Assembly (NCBI RefSeq): GCF_023266535.1
Contig: NZ_JAHFPY010000013.1
Coordinates: forward strand, 6,652-40,537
Direction of reading: 5' to 3'
Length of the DNA: 33,886 nucleotides
DNA from: Sphingomonas sp.
GTDB lineage: Bacteria > Pseudomonadota > Alphaproteobacteria > Sphingomonadales > Sphingomonadaceae
In this document: positions 16,913 through 25,224 of the stretch, piece after piece
Numbering within the stretch: position 1 is the first letter of the stretch
Layout of the letters: every line of letters begins with the position of its first letter
Notes under the pieces: model-generated
Database searches by the model: none
The model's input: the letters and a program-made list of their open reading frames with translations, nothing else
What the model was told of the DNA's origin: nothing
Position numbers and translations under genes: made by a program

Positions 16913-17644
16913 TTACTCGGCCTTCTGCTCGGCGTCGTCGGCCGAACCTTCAGCCGGCTCCTGCGAGCTTTCGCCGGTCACGGCGTCGGCTTCGTCGCCG
17001 GCGTCGGCATTCGGGGTCGCTTCATTGGTTTCCTCGGCGGCCGGAGTTTCTTCGGCGGTCGCTTCCGTGCCGGAAGCTGCCTCAGAAACTTCCTCGGCTT
17101 CAGCGGCAGGAGCTTCTTCAGCAACGGCTTCTTCCGCGGCCGGAGCCTCGGCTTCGACCGGCAGGGTCTGCTCGGCGACGGCCTCGGCAACCGCTTCCGC
17201 CTCGGCGGTCGGCTCTTCGGTCGCGGTCTCGACCGCGTCGGCGATCACGGCCTCGGCTTCTTCCTGCTTGGCCTCTTCAGCCGGAGCATTGGCAGCTTCT
17301 TCAGCGGCGACAAGCTTGGCGGCACGCTCCTCGGCGCGCTCCTTGGCCTTCTCGCCCGGCACAGCCTTCTCCGGGTTGTTGCGCGGGGTGCGCTCACGGA
17401 TGCCGGCGGCATCGAGGAAGCGCATCACGCGGTCCGACGGCTGGGCACCGACCGACAGCCAGTGCGAAATGCGCTCGGCGTCGAGCTTCACGCGCTCCGG
17501 CGAATCCTTCGCCAGCAGCGGGTTGTAGGTGCCGACTTTTTCGATGAAACGGCCGTCACGCGAATTGCGGCTGTCGGCTACGACAACGCGATAATAAGGG
17601 CGCTTCTTGGACCCACCACGGGCCAGGCGAATTGCAACTGCCAT
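16913..17644 (-). CDS. rpsP: 30S ribosomal protein S16 with long acidic C-terminal extension
   Basis: 243 residues from ATG 17644 ([21 protein letters not shown]), which has AAGGA about 8 bases upstream. Residues 1-85 are a normal S16 domain ([30 protein letters not shown]). S16 usually has about 80 to 100 residues; here roughly 130 more follow. Residues about 93-120 are Lys/Glu/Ala-rich and likely helical, and about 120-243 are almost only Ala, Glu, Pro, Val, Thr and Asp, strongly acidic and probably disordered. The reading frame is clean and the codon choice resembles the core, so the tail is real coding sequence. S16 is a core 30S assembly protein. First gene after ffh on this strand. Confidence 0.96.
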   Translation of the reverse strand: MAVAIRLARGGSKKRPYYRVVVADSRNSRDGRFIEKVGTYNPLLAKDSPERVKLDAERISHWLSVGAQPSDRVMRFLDAAGIRERTPRNNPEKAVPGEKAKERAEERAAKLVAAEEAANAPAEEAKQEEAEAVIADAVETATEEPTAEAEAVAEAVAEQTLPVEAEAPAAEEAVAEEAPAAEAEEVSEAASGTEATAEETPAAEETNEATPNADAGDEADAVTGESSQEPAEGSADDAEQKAE

Positions 17645-17708
17645 AATCTTAGTCCTTCTTCTAAAGTCTTCTAATCGTTTAAAAACTGGATCACGGATCA
17701 AGTCCGGG

Positions 17709-17732
17709 ATGACGATCTGTGGGGATCGTCAT
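17709..17732. repeat. Palindrome overlapping the ffh stop codon
   Basis: ATGACGATC (17709-17717) and GATCGTCAT (17724-17732) form a perfect 9-bp stem with a 6-base loop. The distal arm contains the ffh stop (TGA on the minus strand, 17731-17729). There is no clear T-run, so it may be an attenuating or mRNA-stabilising hairpin between ffh and rpsP. Confidence 0.55.
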
Positions 17733-19183
17733 TTCTTACCAAACTTATCGAAACCGGGTGGGAGGTTAAACGGCGTGTTGGCGCCGGGAAGCCCGGGCAA
17801 CCCGCCGGGGAGCTCGCCGCCGGGAGCGATCCCGGCCAGCGCCTTTTCCATTCCCCCGCCGGAAAACATGGACGCGAGCTTGCCGAAGCCGCCGAGCTTC
17901 TTCAGCCGCTTCATTGCGTTGGCCATTTCCTGGTGCATCTTGAGCAGCTTGTTGACCTCCTGGACGGTGGTCCCGCTGCCCTTGGCGACGCGGATCTTGC
18001 GCTTGGCGTTGATGATTTCGGGCCGCGCGCGCTCCTTGGCGGTCATCGAGCTCATCATCGCTTCCAGGCGGACCAGCGCCTTGTCGTCGATATTGGCCGC
18101 GCCCTTCATGCCCTTCATGCCGGGGAGCATGTTGGCCAGCGCGCCGAGCCCGCCCATCCGCTTCATCTGCTGGATCTGCATGGCAAGATCGTCGAGGTCG
18201 AACTTGCCCTTCTCCATTTTGCGGGCGAGCTTCTCGGCATCCTCGATCTTGACGGTTTCAGCCGCGCGCTCGACCAGCGACACGACGTCGCCCATGCCGA
18301 GGATGCGGCCGGCAACACGGCTGGGGTGAAAGGCTTCGAGCGCGTCGATTGCCTCGCCGGTGCCGGCAAACTTGATCGGCTTGCCGGTGACCGCGCGCAT
18401 CGACAGCGCCGCGCCGCCGCGGGCATCGCCGTCCATCCGGGTCAGGATCACGCCCGACAGGTCGACTTCGCCGGCGAAGCCCTTGGCGACATTGACCGCG
18501 TCCTGGCCGGTCAGGCTGTCGACCACGAGCAAAGTTTCGACCGGGTTGGAGGCGGCCGCGACCGCCTTCATCTCGGCCATCAACGTGTCGTCAACGTGGA
18601 GGCGGCCGGCGGTATCGAGCAGCAATATGTCGTAGCCCTGCAGCTTCGCCGATTGCAGCGCGCGCTGGGCAATCTGGACAGGAGTCTGGCCGGCGACGAT
18701 CGGCAGCGTGTCGACATTGGCCTGGCGGCCCAGCACGGCCAGCTGCTCCTGCGCCGCCGGGCGGGCGACGTCGAGCGAGGCCATCAGCACTTTCTTGCGC
18801 TCGCGCTCCGACAGGCGCTTGGCCAGCTTGGCGGTGGTGGTGGTCTTGCCCGAGCCCTGCAGGCCGACCATCATGATCACGGCCGGCGGATTGACGTCAA
18901 GGTTAAGCTCGGCGGTCTCGCTCCCAAGCATTTCCACCAGCGCGTCATTGACGATCTTGACGACCATCTGGCCCGGCGTGATCGAGCGGATCACTTCGGC
19001 GCCGACGGCCTTTTCGGTCACCTGGTCGACGAAATCGCGCGCAACCGGCAACGCGACGTCGGCCTCGAGCAGCGCGACGCGCACCTCGCGCATCGCCGAA
19101 CGAACGTCGTCCTCCGACAAAGCTCCGCGGCCGCGGAGCTTGTCGAACACGCCGGACAGGCGATCGCTCAGGCTATCGAACAT
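17729..19183 (-). CDS. ffh: Signal recognition particle protein Ffh
   Basis: 484 residues from ATG 19183 (MFDSLSDRLSGVFDKLRGRG), with GGAAAGG about 6 bases upstream. Order: N domain; G domain with G1 VGLQGSGKTTTTAKLA (107-121), DTAGRLHVDD, TRMDGDARGGAAL; then the Met-rich M domain with PGMKGM, MTAKERARP, KRKIRVAKGSGTTVQEVNKLLK (read in parts) which binds SRP RNA and signal sequences. The end is Gly/Pro/Leu-rich. It targets nascent membrane proteins to FtsY, whose gene is 3.6 kb away at 22761 on the other strand. It heads the rpsP-rimM-trmD-rplS cluster. No SRP RNA gene is visible in the window. Confidence 0.98.
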   Translation of the reverse strand: MFDSLSDRLSGVFDKLRGRGALSEDDVRSAMREVRVALLEADVALPVARDFVDQVTEKAVGAEVIRSITPGQMVVKIVNDALVEMLGSETAELNLDVNPPAVIMMVGLQGSGKTTTTAKLAKRLSERERKKVLMASLDVARPAAQEQLAVLGRQANVDTLPIVAGQTPVQIAQRALQSAKLQGYDILLLDTAGRLHVDDTLMAEMKAVAAASNPVETLLVVDSLTGQDAVNVAKGFAGEVDLSGVILTRMDGDARGGAALSMRAVTGKPIKFAGTGEAIDALEAFHPSRVAGRILGMGDVVSLVERAAETVKIEDAEKLARKMEKGKFDLDDLAMQIQQMKRMGGLGALANMLPGMKGMKGAANIDDKALVRLEAMMSSMTAKERARPEIINAKRKIRVAKGSGTTVQEVNKLLKMHQEMANAMKRLKKLGGFGKLASMFSGGGMEKALAGIAPGGELPGGLPGLPGANTPFNLPPGFDKFGKK

Positions 19184-19200
19184 CCAAAACCTTTCCTTCT

Positions 19201-19298
19201 CCTCCCCTGCCTTTGCAGGGGAGGTGGCTCGCGCAGCGAGACGGAGGGGCCCCTCCACCAGCTACGCTGGTCCCCCTCCCCTGCAACTGCAGGGGAGG
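19201..19298. repeat. Composite palindromic repeat, copy B
   Basis: Begins CCTCCCCTGC (19201-19210) with complement at 19215-19224, continues CTCGC-GCA-GCGAG, GGAGGGG-CCCCTCC and ACCAGC-TAC-GCTGGT (19257-19271), and ends CCTCCCCTGCA-AC-TGCAGGGGAGG (19275-19298). The outer CCTCCCC/GGGGAGG core and the ACCAGC/GCTGGT arm are shared with copy A. It lies just upstream of ffh. The remaining bases up to 19431 hold no gene that I can support. Confidence 0.85.
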
Positions 19299-19431
19299 AT
19301 GTCCAAAGCAAACAACGCCGGCGGGTGAAACCTCACCGGCCAGCGTGTCCCGAGGGACTCCATCGATGTCATGTCCGTTAAGACGGTCGCGCCCCTACGC
19401 GGTGAGGGACTGAAGGTCAAGGTTTGGAACA

Positions 19432-19722
19432 TTAGTGGCCTTGGCGGTAGTAGTCCTCGGCATCCATGACGGCCTGCCAAATCTCGTCGTCACCTAAGTC
19501 CCACTCGGAAATTGCTTTGGAAGCTCCAAAACCTGCCCCTGCTACAAAGTGCTCTGATAGCTGACCCTGATCAAGCGAGCGCCTCAATCCCCCAAAGTTC
19601 CGTAGGATCAACTGGTAGCAATCCAGCTTCCAGGCTTCCGTTTCCCCGGCGAGCCGTTGCTGAGCGAGTTGAATTACCGTGTCCAACTTCGCGCCAAGCG
19701 TTTGAGTTTGGGTGTCCAGCAT
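19432..19722 (-). CDS. Small hypothetical protein
   Basis: 96 residues from ATG 19722, with GGAGAAG about 11 bases upstream and the stop of the DUF924 gene 15 bases before it, so probably the last gene of a three-gene unit. The sequence is soluble-looking and mostly helical (TLGAKLDTVIQLAQQRL, ETEAWKLDCYQLILRNFGG), with an acidic end (DLGDDEIWQAVMDAEDYYRQGH). No signal peptide or membrane segment. I do not recognise the family, and its codon use resembles the neighbours less strongly than the core genes do. Confidence 0.6.
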   Translation of the reverse strand: MLDTQTQTLGAKLDTVIQLAQQRLAGETEAWKLDCYQLILRNFGGLRRSLDQGQLSEHFVAGAGFGASKAISEWDLGDDEIWQAVMDAEDYYRQGH

Positions 19723-19737
19723 CGCGCCACTCTTCTC

Positions 19738-20289
19738 CTAAAACGTCTCGCCCCGGGCAATTGCCTCCCGCTCCTCCGGCGTAGAAACCCTCCCCAGTGC
19801 CTGGTTGCGGCCGGGGAAGCGGCCGAAGCGCCTGATCTGCTCGCGGTGCGCAAGCGCATATTTGTAGTTTAGCGGATCGCGGTCGCGGAACTCGGCCACC
19901 GCCCGCTCTTGCTCCGCCATACTCTCGCTGTGCTGCAGCGGCATCAGGAAGAAGGTCGGCAGCGGCTTCGGCAGCCTGTCGACCCAGCCCTTGTCCAGCG
20001 CCTCCTTGCAAAGCTCCAGTGCCAGGCCGTCGGCCTCGAACGCCCTGGCCTTGCCGCGAAACATGTTGCGGCTGAACTGGTCGAGCAGGATGATCGCCGC
20101 GACCAAGGTTTCCGGCGTGTCGCGCCACCCCGCCGCCCTGGTCCGCAGCACCTCCTCGCGGACCTTGCCGAACCGCTCGGTGATATGCCGGTCGACGCTC
20201 GCGTCCTTCTTGAAATGCTGCTCCTCATTGAGCTCGTCGCACCAGAAATGGATGACGGCACGAGCGAGGTCGGCGGGGCTGCCCTTCAC
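19738..20289 (-). CDS. DUF924 family protein
   Basis: 183 residues. Characteristic DUF924 blocks are VIHFWCDELNEEQHFKKD (family usually FWF...WF.kd), ITERFGKV, ILLDQFSRNMFRG, LPKPLPTFFLMPLQHSES and KYALAHREQIRRFGRFPGRN. The family is a soluble all-helical TPR-like fold found widely in proteobacteria; its biochemical function is unknown. The start ATG overlaps the stop of the upstream RG-rich protein gene by 4 bases (ATGA), so the two are translationally coupled. Confidence 0.93.
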   Translation of the reverse strand: MKGSPADLARAVIHFWCDELNEEQHFKKDASVDRHITERFGKVREEVLRTRAAGWRDTPETLVAAIILLDQFSRNMFRGKARAFEADGLALELCKEALDKGWVDRLPKPLPTFFLMPLQHSESMAEQERAVAEFRDRDPLNYKYALAHREQIRRFGRFPGRNQALGRVSTPEEREAIARGETF

Positions 20290-20702
20290 TTGCCCGGCTT
20301 GCCCCGCGGCGGTCCACCCGGACGCGGGCCCCTCCCCGGGCCGCCGCCAGGCCGATCGGGTCCGCGCCGGCCCGGCTTCTGGCGGAAATCGCGGCGGTCC
20401 TGCGGGCCGCGGCGGTCGCGCTCGGGCACCCGGTCCATCGGCCGCGATTGCTGGACCGTGCCCTTCGGCCCAACCGCATAGCCTTCCTTAAGCAGTTGGG
20501 TGAACGCGGCGCGGACGCTCTGCACAAGCGAATCCTGCACCGCCTTGGGGAGGTCGGCGAAGGTGGTGTTGCGGTGGACGCTCTGCAGGTCGCGCAGCAT
20601 GTTGTTGGGCACGCCGCCCGACGCGGCCTTCATCGCCTCCAGCGCGTCGATCACCGCCGACAGCAGGACGGATTGCATGACTTCGGACGCGGCTCGTTGC
20701 AC
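20286..20702 (-). CDS. Hypothetical protein with basic Arg/Gly/Pro-rich C-terminus
   Basis: 138 residues from a GTG at 20702 that has AGGAGAG 5 bases upstream. Residues 1 to about 80 are helical and contain QSVLLSAVIDALEAMKAASGGVPNNMLRDLQSVH and DLPKAVQDSLVQSVRAAFTQLLKEGY (each read in parts). From about residue 86 the chain is rich in Arg, Gly, Pro and Asp (RDRRGPQDRRDFRQKPGRRG, PGGGPGRGPRPGGPPRGKPGK), strongly basic and probably disordered. Such tails often bind RNA, but that is only an inference. First gene of the unit with the DUF924 gene, and divergent from dapF with about 65 bases between starts. Confidence 0.82.
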   Translation of the reverse strand: MQRAASEVMQSVLLSAVIDALEAMKAASGGVPNNMLRDLQSVHRNTTFADLPKAVQDSLVQSVRAAFTQLLKEGYAVGPKGTVQQSRPMDRVPERDRRGPQDRRDFRQKPGRRGPDRPGGGPGRGPRPGGPPRGKPGK

Positions 20703-20767
20703 GGAAACTCTCCTGTTTCGCGCCGTTGCGGTGGACTTGGCGCAATGCGCTCCCTAATTCGGCGCGC

Positions 20768-21568
20768 GTGACGCGGCAATTCCACAAGATGCACGGGCTT
20801 GGAAACGACTTTGTCGTGATCGATGCGCGTGATGCTCCGGTGACGATGACTCCGGCGCTGGCCAAGGCGCTGGCAGACCGCCACCTCGGCATCGGCTGTG
20901 ACCAGCTGATCATGCTCGAACCCAGCGCCACCGCCGATGTGAAGATGCGCATCTGGAACCACGACGGGGGCGAGGTCGAAAGCTGCGGCAATGCCTCGCG
21001 CTGCGTCGTCGCACTGACCGGCGCCAAGAGCCTGGAGACCGGCGGCGGGCTGGTCGAAGGTGCGACGTTTGACGCGGAGGTCGAGGTCAGTCTGCCGCCG
21101 CCCCACTTCGCCTGGGATGAGGTACCGCTGACTTATCCGATGGATACGACGCGGCTGCCGCTGGCCTGGGGGCCGCTGGAGCATCCGATGGCGCTCAGCG
21201 TCGGCAATCCGCATCTGGTGTTCTTCGTCGACGACGAGCGGATGATCGAGCTCACCAGCCTGGGACCGAGCATCGAGCATGATCCGGCCTTCCCCGAGCG
21301 GATCAACGTCAATATCGCCTCAGTGCGAGATGGCGACGTCCACCTGCGTACCTGGGAGCGCGGTTCGGGATTGACGCTGGCTTGCGGCACGGGAGCCTGC
21401 GCCACCGCGGTCGCGGCAATCGTCCAGAAGAAGGCAAGCTCGCCGGTCAAGGTGCATATGCGCGGCGGGGTGCTGACGGTTACCTGGGCGCCGGGCGAGC
21501 AGATCCGCATGCGCGGCACCGCGACCCATGTGTTCACCGGTGAGATCGACCTGGAGGCCTTCGCCTGA
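20768..21568 (+). CDS. dapF: Diaminopimelate epimerase
   Basis: Converts LL- to meso-diaminopimelate for lysine and peptidoglycan, without cofactor. 266 residues from GTG 20768 (TRQFHKMHGLGNDFVVIDARD); a longer reading has no support and ATG 20789 would remove conserved residues. The two catalytic cysteines are present: Cys73 in GGEVESCGNASRC and Cys206 in GLTLACGTGACATA. First gene of a tightly packed plus-strand chain: its TGA overlaps the next ATG by one base (TGATG). The neighbouring asd gene acts earlier in the same pathway. Confidence 0.98.
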   Translation: MTRQFHKMHGLGNDFVVIDARDAPVTMTPALAKALADRHLGIGCDQLIMLEPSATADVKMRIWNHDGGEVESCGNASRCVVALTGAKSLETGGGLVEGATFDAEVEVSLPPPHFAWDEVPLTYPMDTTRLPLAWGPLEHPMALSVGNPHLVFFVDDERMIELTSLGPSIEHDPAFPERINVNIASVRDGDVHLRTWERGSGLTLACGTGACATAVAAIVQKKASSPVKVHMRGGVLTVTWAPGEQIRMRGTATHVFTGEIDLEAFA

Positions 21569-22764
21569 TGGGCGCGGAGACGATCACCCTCGGCTGCCGG
21601 CTGAATTTCGCCGAGAGCGAGGCGATGCGCGGGCTGGCCGGCGATGACGCGATCATCGTCAACAGCTGCGCCGTCACCAACGAAGCGGTGCGCCAGACGC
21701 GGCAGGCGATCCGCCGTGCCCATCGCGCCAGCCCGGACAAGCGGATCATCGTCACCGGCTGCGCCGCCCAGCTCGATCCCGCGGGCTTCGCGGCGATGCC
21801 GGAGGTAGCCAAGGTCATCGGCAATGCCGACAAGTATCGCGCGGCAGCTTTCTCCAATGAAAACCGCGTCGTTGTGAGTGACGTCATGACGGCACCTGCC
21901 CCGCCGGTCGCGGCAGGATTCCTGGCGCGGGTACGCAGCTTTGTCGCGGTGCAGACCGGCTGCGACCATCGCTGCACCTTCTGCTCGATCTGGCAGGCGC
22001 GCGGGGCGAGCAGGTCTTTGCCTTATGCGTCAGTTCGTGAGGCAGTAGCGCGCGAGCTGGACGCCGGCGCGAAGGAAATCGCCCTGACTGGAGTAGACAT
22101 CACATCCTACGGTGAAGGCTTGGGCGTTCTCTGCCAGCGGTTGCTTGCCGATTTGCCGCAACTCAAGCGGCTGCGCCTGTCCTCGCTCGACAGCATCGAG
22201 ATTGACGAGGCCCTGATGGAGCTGGTCGCGGGTGAGCCGCGGCTGCTCCCCCATTTCCACTTGTCGCTGCAGGCCGGCGACGATCTGATCCTCAAGCGGA
22301 TGAAGCGGCGACATAGCCGTGCCCAGGCGGTCGAGACCGTGGCGAAGCTGAAGGCGGCGCGCCCGGATATGACGATCGGCGCCGACCTGATCGCCGGCTT
22401 TCCGACCGAAAGCGAGGAAGCAGCGCTCAACTCGCTGCGCCTGCTTGACGATTGCGATATTGTCGCTGCGCACATCTTCCCCTTCTCGCCTCGTCCCGAC
22501 ACGCCGGCGGCGCGGATGCCGCAGCTGGAGCGCGAACTGGTCAAGGCACGGGCAGCGCGCCTGCGCCATGCAGCCGAGGAGCGGCGCACGCGCTGGCTGG
22601 ATGAACTGGTCGGCACCCGCCAGACGGTGCTGATCGAGAATAGCGAGAAGGGCCACAGCGACAACTTCGCTCCGGTCCGCATTGCCGGCTCCAAGCGCGG
22701 CGATATCGGCCAGGCCAGGATCACTGGCCGCGACAACGACACATTAATCGGGATGTTTGAATGA
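21568..22764 (+). CDS. mtaB: tRNA t6A37 methylthiotransferase MtaB-like radical SAM enzyme
   Basis: 398 residues. Would convert t6A37 to ms2t6A in ANN-decoding tRNAs using two iron-sulfur clusters. The N-terminal MTTase cluster cysteines are C10 (TLGCRLN), C34 (IVNSCAVTN) and C65 (VTGCAAQ). The radical SAM motif CDHRCTFC gives C132, C136 and C139. The following residues are SIWQARGASRS, where most relatives have IIPxxRGxxRS, a notable departure. GVDITSYGEGLG, HFHLSLQAGDDLILKRMKRRH (in parts) and GADLIAGFPTE are typical of MtaB, and a TRAM-like end is present. Overlaps ftsY by 4 bases. Confidence 0.92.
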   Translation: MGAETITLGCRLNFAESEAMRGLAGDDAIIVNSCAVTNEAVRQTRQAIRRAHRASPDKRIIVTGCAAQLDPAGFAAMPEVAKVIGNADKYRAAAFSNENRVVVSDVMTAPAPPVAAGFLARVRSFVAVQTGCDHRCTFCSIWQARGASRSLPYASVREAVARELDAGAKEIALTGVDITSYGEGLGVLCQRLLADLPQLKRLRLSSLDSIEIDEALMELVAGEPRLLPHFHLSLQAGDDLILKRMKRRHSRAQAVETVAKLKAARPDMTIGADLIAGFPTESEEAALNSLRLLDDCDIVAAHIFPFSPRPDTPAARMPQLERELVKARAARLRHAAEERRTRWLDELVGTRQTVLIENSEKGHSDNFAPVRIAGSKRGDIGQARITGRDNDTLIGMFE

Positions 22765-23675
22765 GTTGGCTCGAACGCCTGACAGGCGGGTTCAAGAAAA
22801 CGGCGGACCGCCTGGGCGAGAATATCTCGGGACTGGTCAAGGAACAGGCGCTCGACATCGCCACCCTCGACGATATCGAGGAGGCGCTGATCGCGTCCGA
22901 TCTCGGCCCCGAGGCGTCGAAGCGAATCCGCGACGGCATCGCCGCACGGAAGTATGAGCAACTCGACGAGCGCGGGCTGCGTACCATCCTCGCCGAGGAA
23001 ATCGAGAAGATCCTCGCGCCCGTCGCCAAACCGCTCGACGTCTGGGGCTTCCCCCGCCCCCACGTGATCCTGGTGATCGGGGTCAACGGCTCGGGAAAGA
23101 CCACCACCATCGGCAAGCTCGGCCACCTGCTGCAGGAACAAGATTATGGCGTGATGCTGGCCGCCGGCGACACCTTCCGCGCCGCCGCGATCGAGCAGCT
23201 GAAGATTTGGGGCGACCGCATCAAGGCGCCCGTGATCAGCGGCAAGGAAGGCGGCGACGCCGCCGGGATCGTGTTTGACGGGGTCAAGCAGGCGACCGCG
23301 GCCGGGATCGACGCACTGATCGTCGACACCGCCGGGCGGCTGCAGAACAAGGCGCACCTGATGGACGAACTTAGCAAGGTCCGCCGGGTGCTGGGGCGCT
23401 TGAACCCGGAAGCGCCGCACGACGTGATCCTGGTGCTCGACGCGACCACCGGGCAGAACGCGCTCAACCAGATCGAGGTGTTTGCCCGCGATGCCGGGGT
23501 GACTGGCCTGGTCATGACGAAGCTCGACGGCACGGCGCGCGGCGGCGTGCTGGTCGCCGCGGCGGAGAAATTCGGAATGCCGATCCACGCCATCGGCGTC
23601 GGTGAAGGAGTGGATGATTTGCGGCCATTCGATCCGCGTGCGGTGGCCCGGGCCATTGCCGGGCTGCCAGCATGA
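22761..23675 (+). CDS. ftsY: Signal recognition particle receptor FtsY
   Basis: 304 residues. N domain (LERLTGGFKKTADRLGENIS), then the SRP GTPase with G1 IGVNGSGKTTTIGKL (106-120), AAGDTFRAAAIEQL, VDTAGRLQNKAHLMDEL, LVLDATTGQNAL and MTKLDGTARGGVLV. It docks Ffh-ribosome complexes at the membrane. It lacks the long acidic A domain of E. coli FtsY and starts almost directly with the N domain, as is common in alphaproteobacteria; membrane binding must use the short N-terminal amphipathic stretch. Overlaps mtaB and yciB by 4 bases each (ATGA). Confidence 0.98.
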   Translation: MSWLERLTGGFKKTADRLGENISGLVKEQALDIATLDDIEEALIASDLGPEASKRIRDGIAARKYEQLDERGLRTILAEEIEKILAPVAKPLDVWGFPRPHVILVIGVNGSGKTTTIGKLGHLLQEQDYGVMLAAGDTFRAAAIEQLKIWGDRIKAPVISGKEGGDAAGIVFDGVKQATAAGIDALIVDTAGRLQNKAHLMDELSKVRRVLGRLNPEAPHDVILVLDATTGQNALNQIEVFARDAGVTGLVMTKLDGTARGGVLVAAAEKFGMPIHAIGVGEGVDDLRPFDPRAVARAIAGLPA

Positions 23676-24292
23676 GCGGACAGCAAGCACGCGAACCGAC
23701 CGGCTGGGCCCGGCTGGCGATCGATATCGGCCCGCTGCTGGTCTTCTTCCTGGTCAACTTCCTGGCACCGGTGCCGGGCGCGCTGAAGATCTTCGTCGCC
23801 ACCGGAGCATTCATGGCGGCGATGGTCGCAGCGCTGGTCTTTGCCGCGGTCCGCTACCGCTACGTCTCGCCGTTGCTGCTGTTCTCGGCGGTGATGGTGG
23901 TAGTGCTCGGCGGGCTCACCATCTGGCTGCACAATGAGACCTTCATCAAGATCAAGCCGACCATTTATTATGCGCTGGTCGCGGGGCTGCTCGCCTTCGG
24001 ACTGGCGACCGGGCGGCCGCTGCTGAAGCTGGTGCTGGGCAGCACCTATCCTGGCCTGGACGAGGAAGGCTGGCGCAAGCTGACCCGCAACTGGGCGACA
24101 TTCTTCGCTGTGATGGCGGTGGTCAACGAAGCGGTGTGGCGCAATTCGACCACCGATTTCTGGATCGCCTTCAAACTGTGGGGCGCGATCCCGGCGACCT
24201 TGTTGTTCGCCATTGCCAACGTTCCCATGTTGATCCGCCACGGCCTCAACACCGATGAGCCGAAACCGCTGGAGCCAGGACCCGTCGAATGA
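23672..24292 (+). CDS. yciB: Septation protein A / YciB family inner-membrane protein
   Basis: 206 residues with about five membrane segments. [13 protein letters not shown] near the start and LNETF-like [48 protein letters not shown] (in parts) and [20 protein letters not shown] are the family signature. YciB/IspZ is associated with cell envelope and division integrity; no catalytic activity is known. Commonly found after ftsY in alphaproteobacteria. Overlaps both neighbours by 4 bases. Confidence 0.96.
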   Translation: MSGQQAREPTGWARLAIDIGPLLVFFLVNFLAPVPGALKIFVATGAFMAAMVAALVFAAVRYRYVSPLLLFSAVMVVVLGGLTIWLHNETFIKIKPTIYYALVAGLLAFGLATGRPLLKLVLGSTYPGLDEEGWRKLTRNWATFFAVMAVVNEAVWRNSTTDFWIAFKLWGAIPATLLFAIANVPMLIRHGLNTDEPKPLEPGPVE

Positions 24293-25224
24293 GCAATCCG
24301 ATCATCAAGATAGAGGGGCTGAAGAAGGCCTATGCTGGCGGTGTCGAAGCGCTGAAGGGCGTCGATCTCGATATCGAGAAGGGCGAGATCCTCGCGCTGC
24401 TGGGGCCGAATGGCGCGGGCAAGACGACGTTGATCTCGATCGTCTGCGGCATCGTCACCCCGACCGCCGGCACGATCATGGTCGACGGGCATGACAACCA
24501 GAGCGGCTTTCGTGCCGCCCGATCGATGATCGGACTGGTGCCGCAGGAATTGACCACCGACGCCTTCGAAAGCGTCTGGGCGACGGTTAGCTTTTCGCGC
24601 GGCCTGTTCGGCAAGCCCCGCGACGACGCAAAGATCGAGGATATCCTCCGCCGCCTGACCTTGTGGGACAAGCGCAAGGCCCAGATGAAAGAACTGTCGG
24701 GCGGGATGAAGCGCCGGGTGATGATCGCCAAGGCATTGAGCCACGAGCCCAAGATCTTGTTTCTCGACGAGCCGACCGCCGGCGTCGATGTCGAGCTCCG
24801 CCGCGATATGTGGGAACTGGTCAGGAAGCTCCGCGCCGACGGGACCACCATCATCCTCACCACCCACTATATCGAAGAGGCCGAGGAAATGGCCGACCGG
24901 GTCGGCGTGATCCGCAAGGGCGAACTGGTGGCGCTGGGCGAGAAGAAGGCGCTGATGGCGCAGATGGGCCAGCGCACGCTCAAGATCACGCTGGACGAGG
25001 CCATTGGTGAGCTTCCGGCCGGTCTGGAAGAATGGGGCTTGGCGGTCGAGGACGACGGCCACGCGCTCTGCTACCGGTTCGACACCCATGCCGAGCATAC
25101 CGGGATCCCGGGCCTGATGCGGAGGCTCGACGAATTGCACATCTGCTACAAGGATCTCGCTACTCATCAGTCGAGCCTCGAGGATATTTTCGTCAGCCTG
25201 GTGCATGAGGAGAAAGCGGCGTGA
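24289..25224 (+). CDS. ABC transporter ATP-binding protein (YadG-like)
   Basis: 311 residues. Walker [10 protein letters not shown] (39-47), a Q-loop region [20 protein letters not shown], signature [19 protein letters not shown], Walker [15 protein letters not shown] and the H-loop [10 protein letters not shown] are intact. The LTTDAFE and [15 protein letters not shown] pattern resembles E. coli YadG, the ATPase partner of the ABC-2 permease YadH. An accessory domain of about 80 residues follows. The exported substrate is unknown. Its last 4 bases overlap the permease start (GTGA). Confidence 0.95.
   Translation: MSNPIIKIEGLKKAYAGGVEALKGVDLDIEKGEILALLGPNGAGKTTLISIVCGIVTPTAGTIMVDGHDNQSGFRAARSMIGLVPQELTTDAFESVWATVSFSRGLFGKPRDDAKIEDILRRLTLWDKRKAQMKELSGGMKRRVMIAKALSHEPKILFLDEPTAGVDVELRRDMWELVRKLRADGTTIILTTHYIEEAEEMADRVGVIRKGELVALGEKKALMAQMGQRTLKITLDEAIGELPAGLEEWGLAVEDDGHALCYRFDTHAEHTGIPGLMRRLDELHICYKDLATHQSSLEDIFVSLVHEEKAA

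Noticed and set aside
19299..19431. SRP RNA (ffs) gene upstream of ffh
   Set aside because: The conserved GGAAGGxAGCAGCC tetraloop region is absent on both strands; only weak short hairpins are seen.
22107..23690. 527-residue open frame on the minus strand opposite mtaB and ftsY
   Set aside because: It is antisense to two unambiguous enzymes, has no recognisable domain, and has a composition typical of a GC-rich shadow frame.
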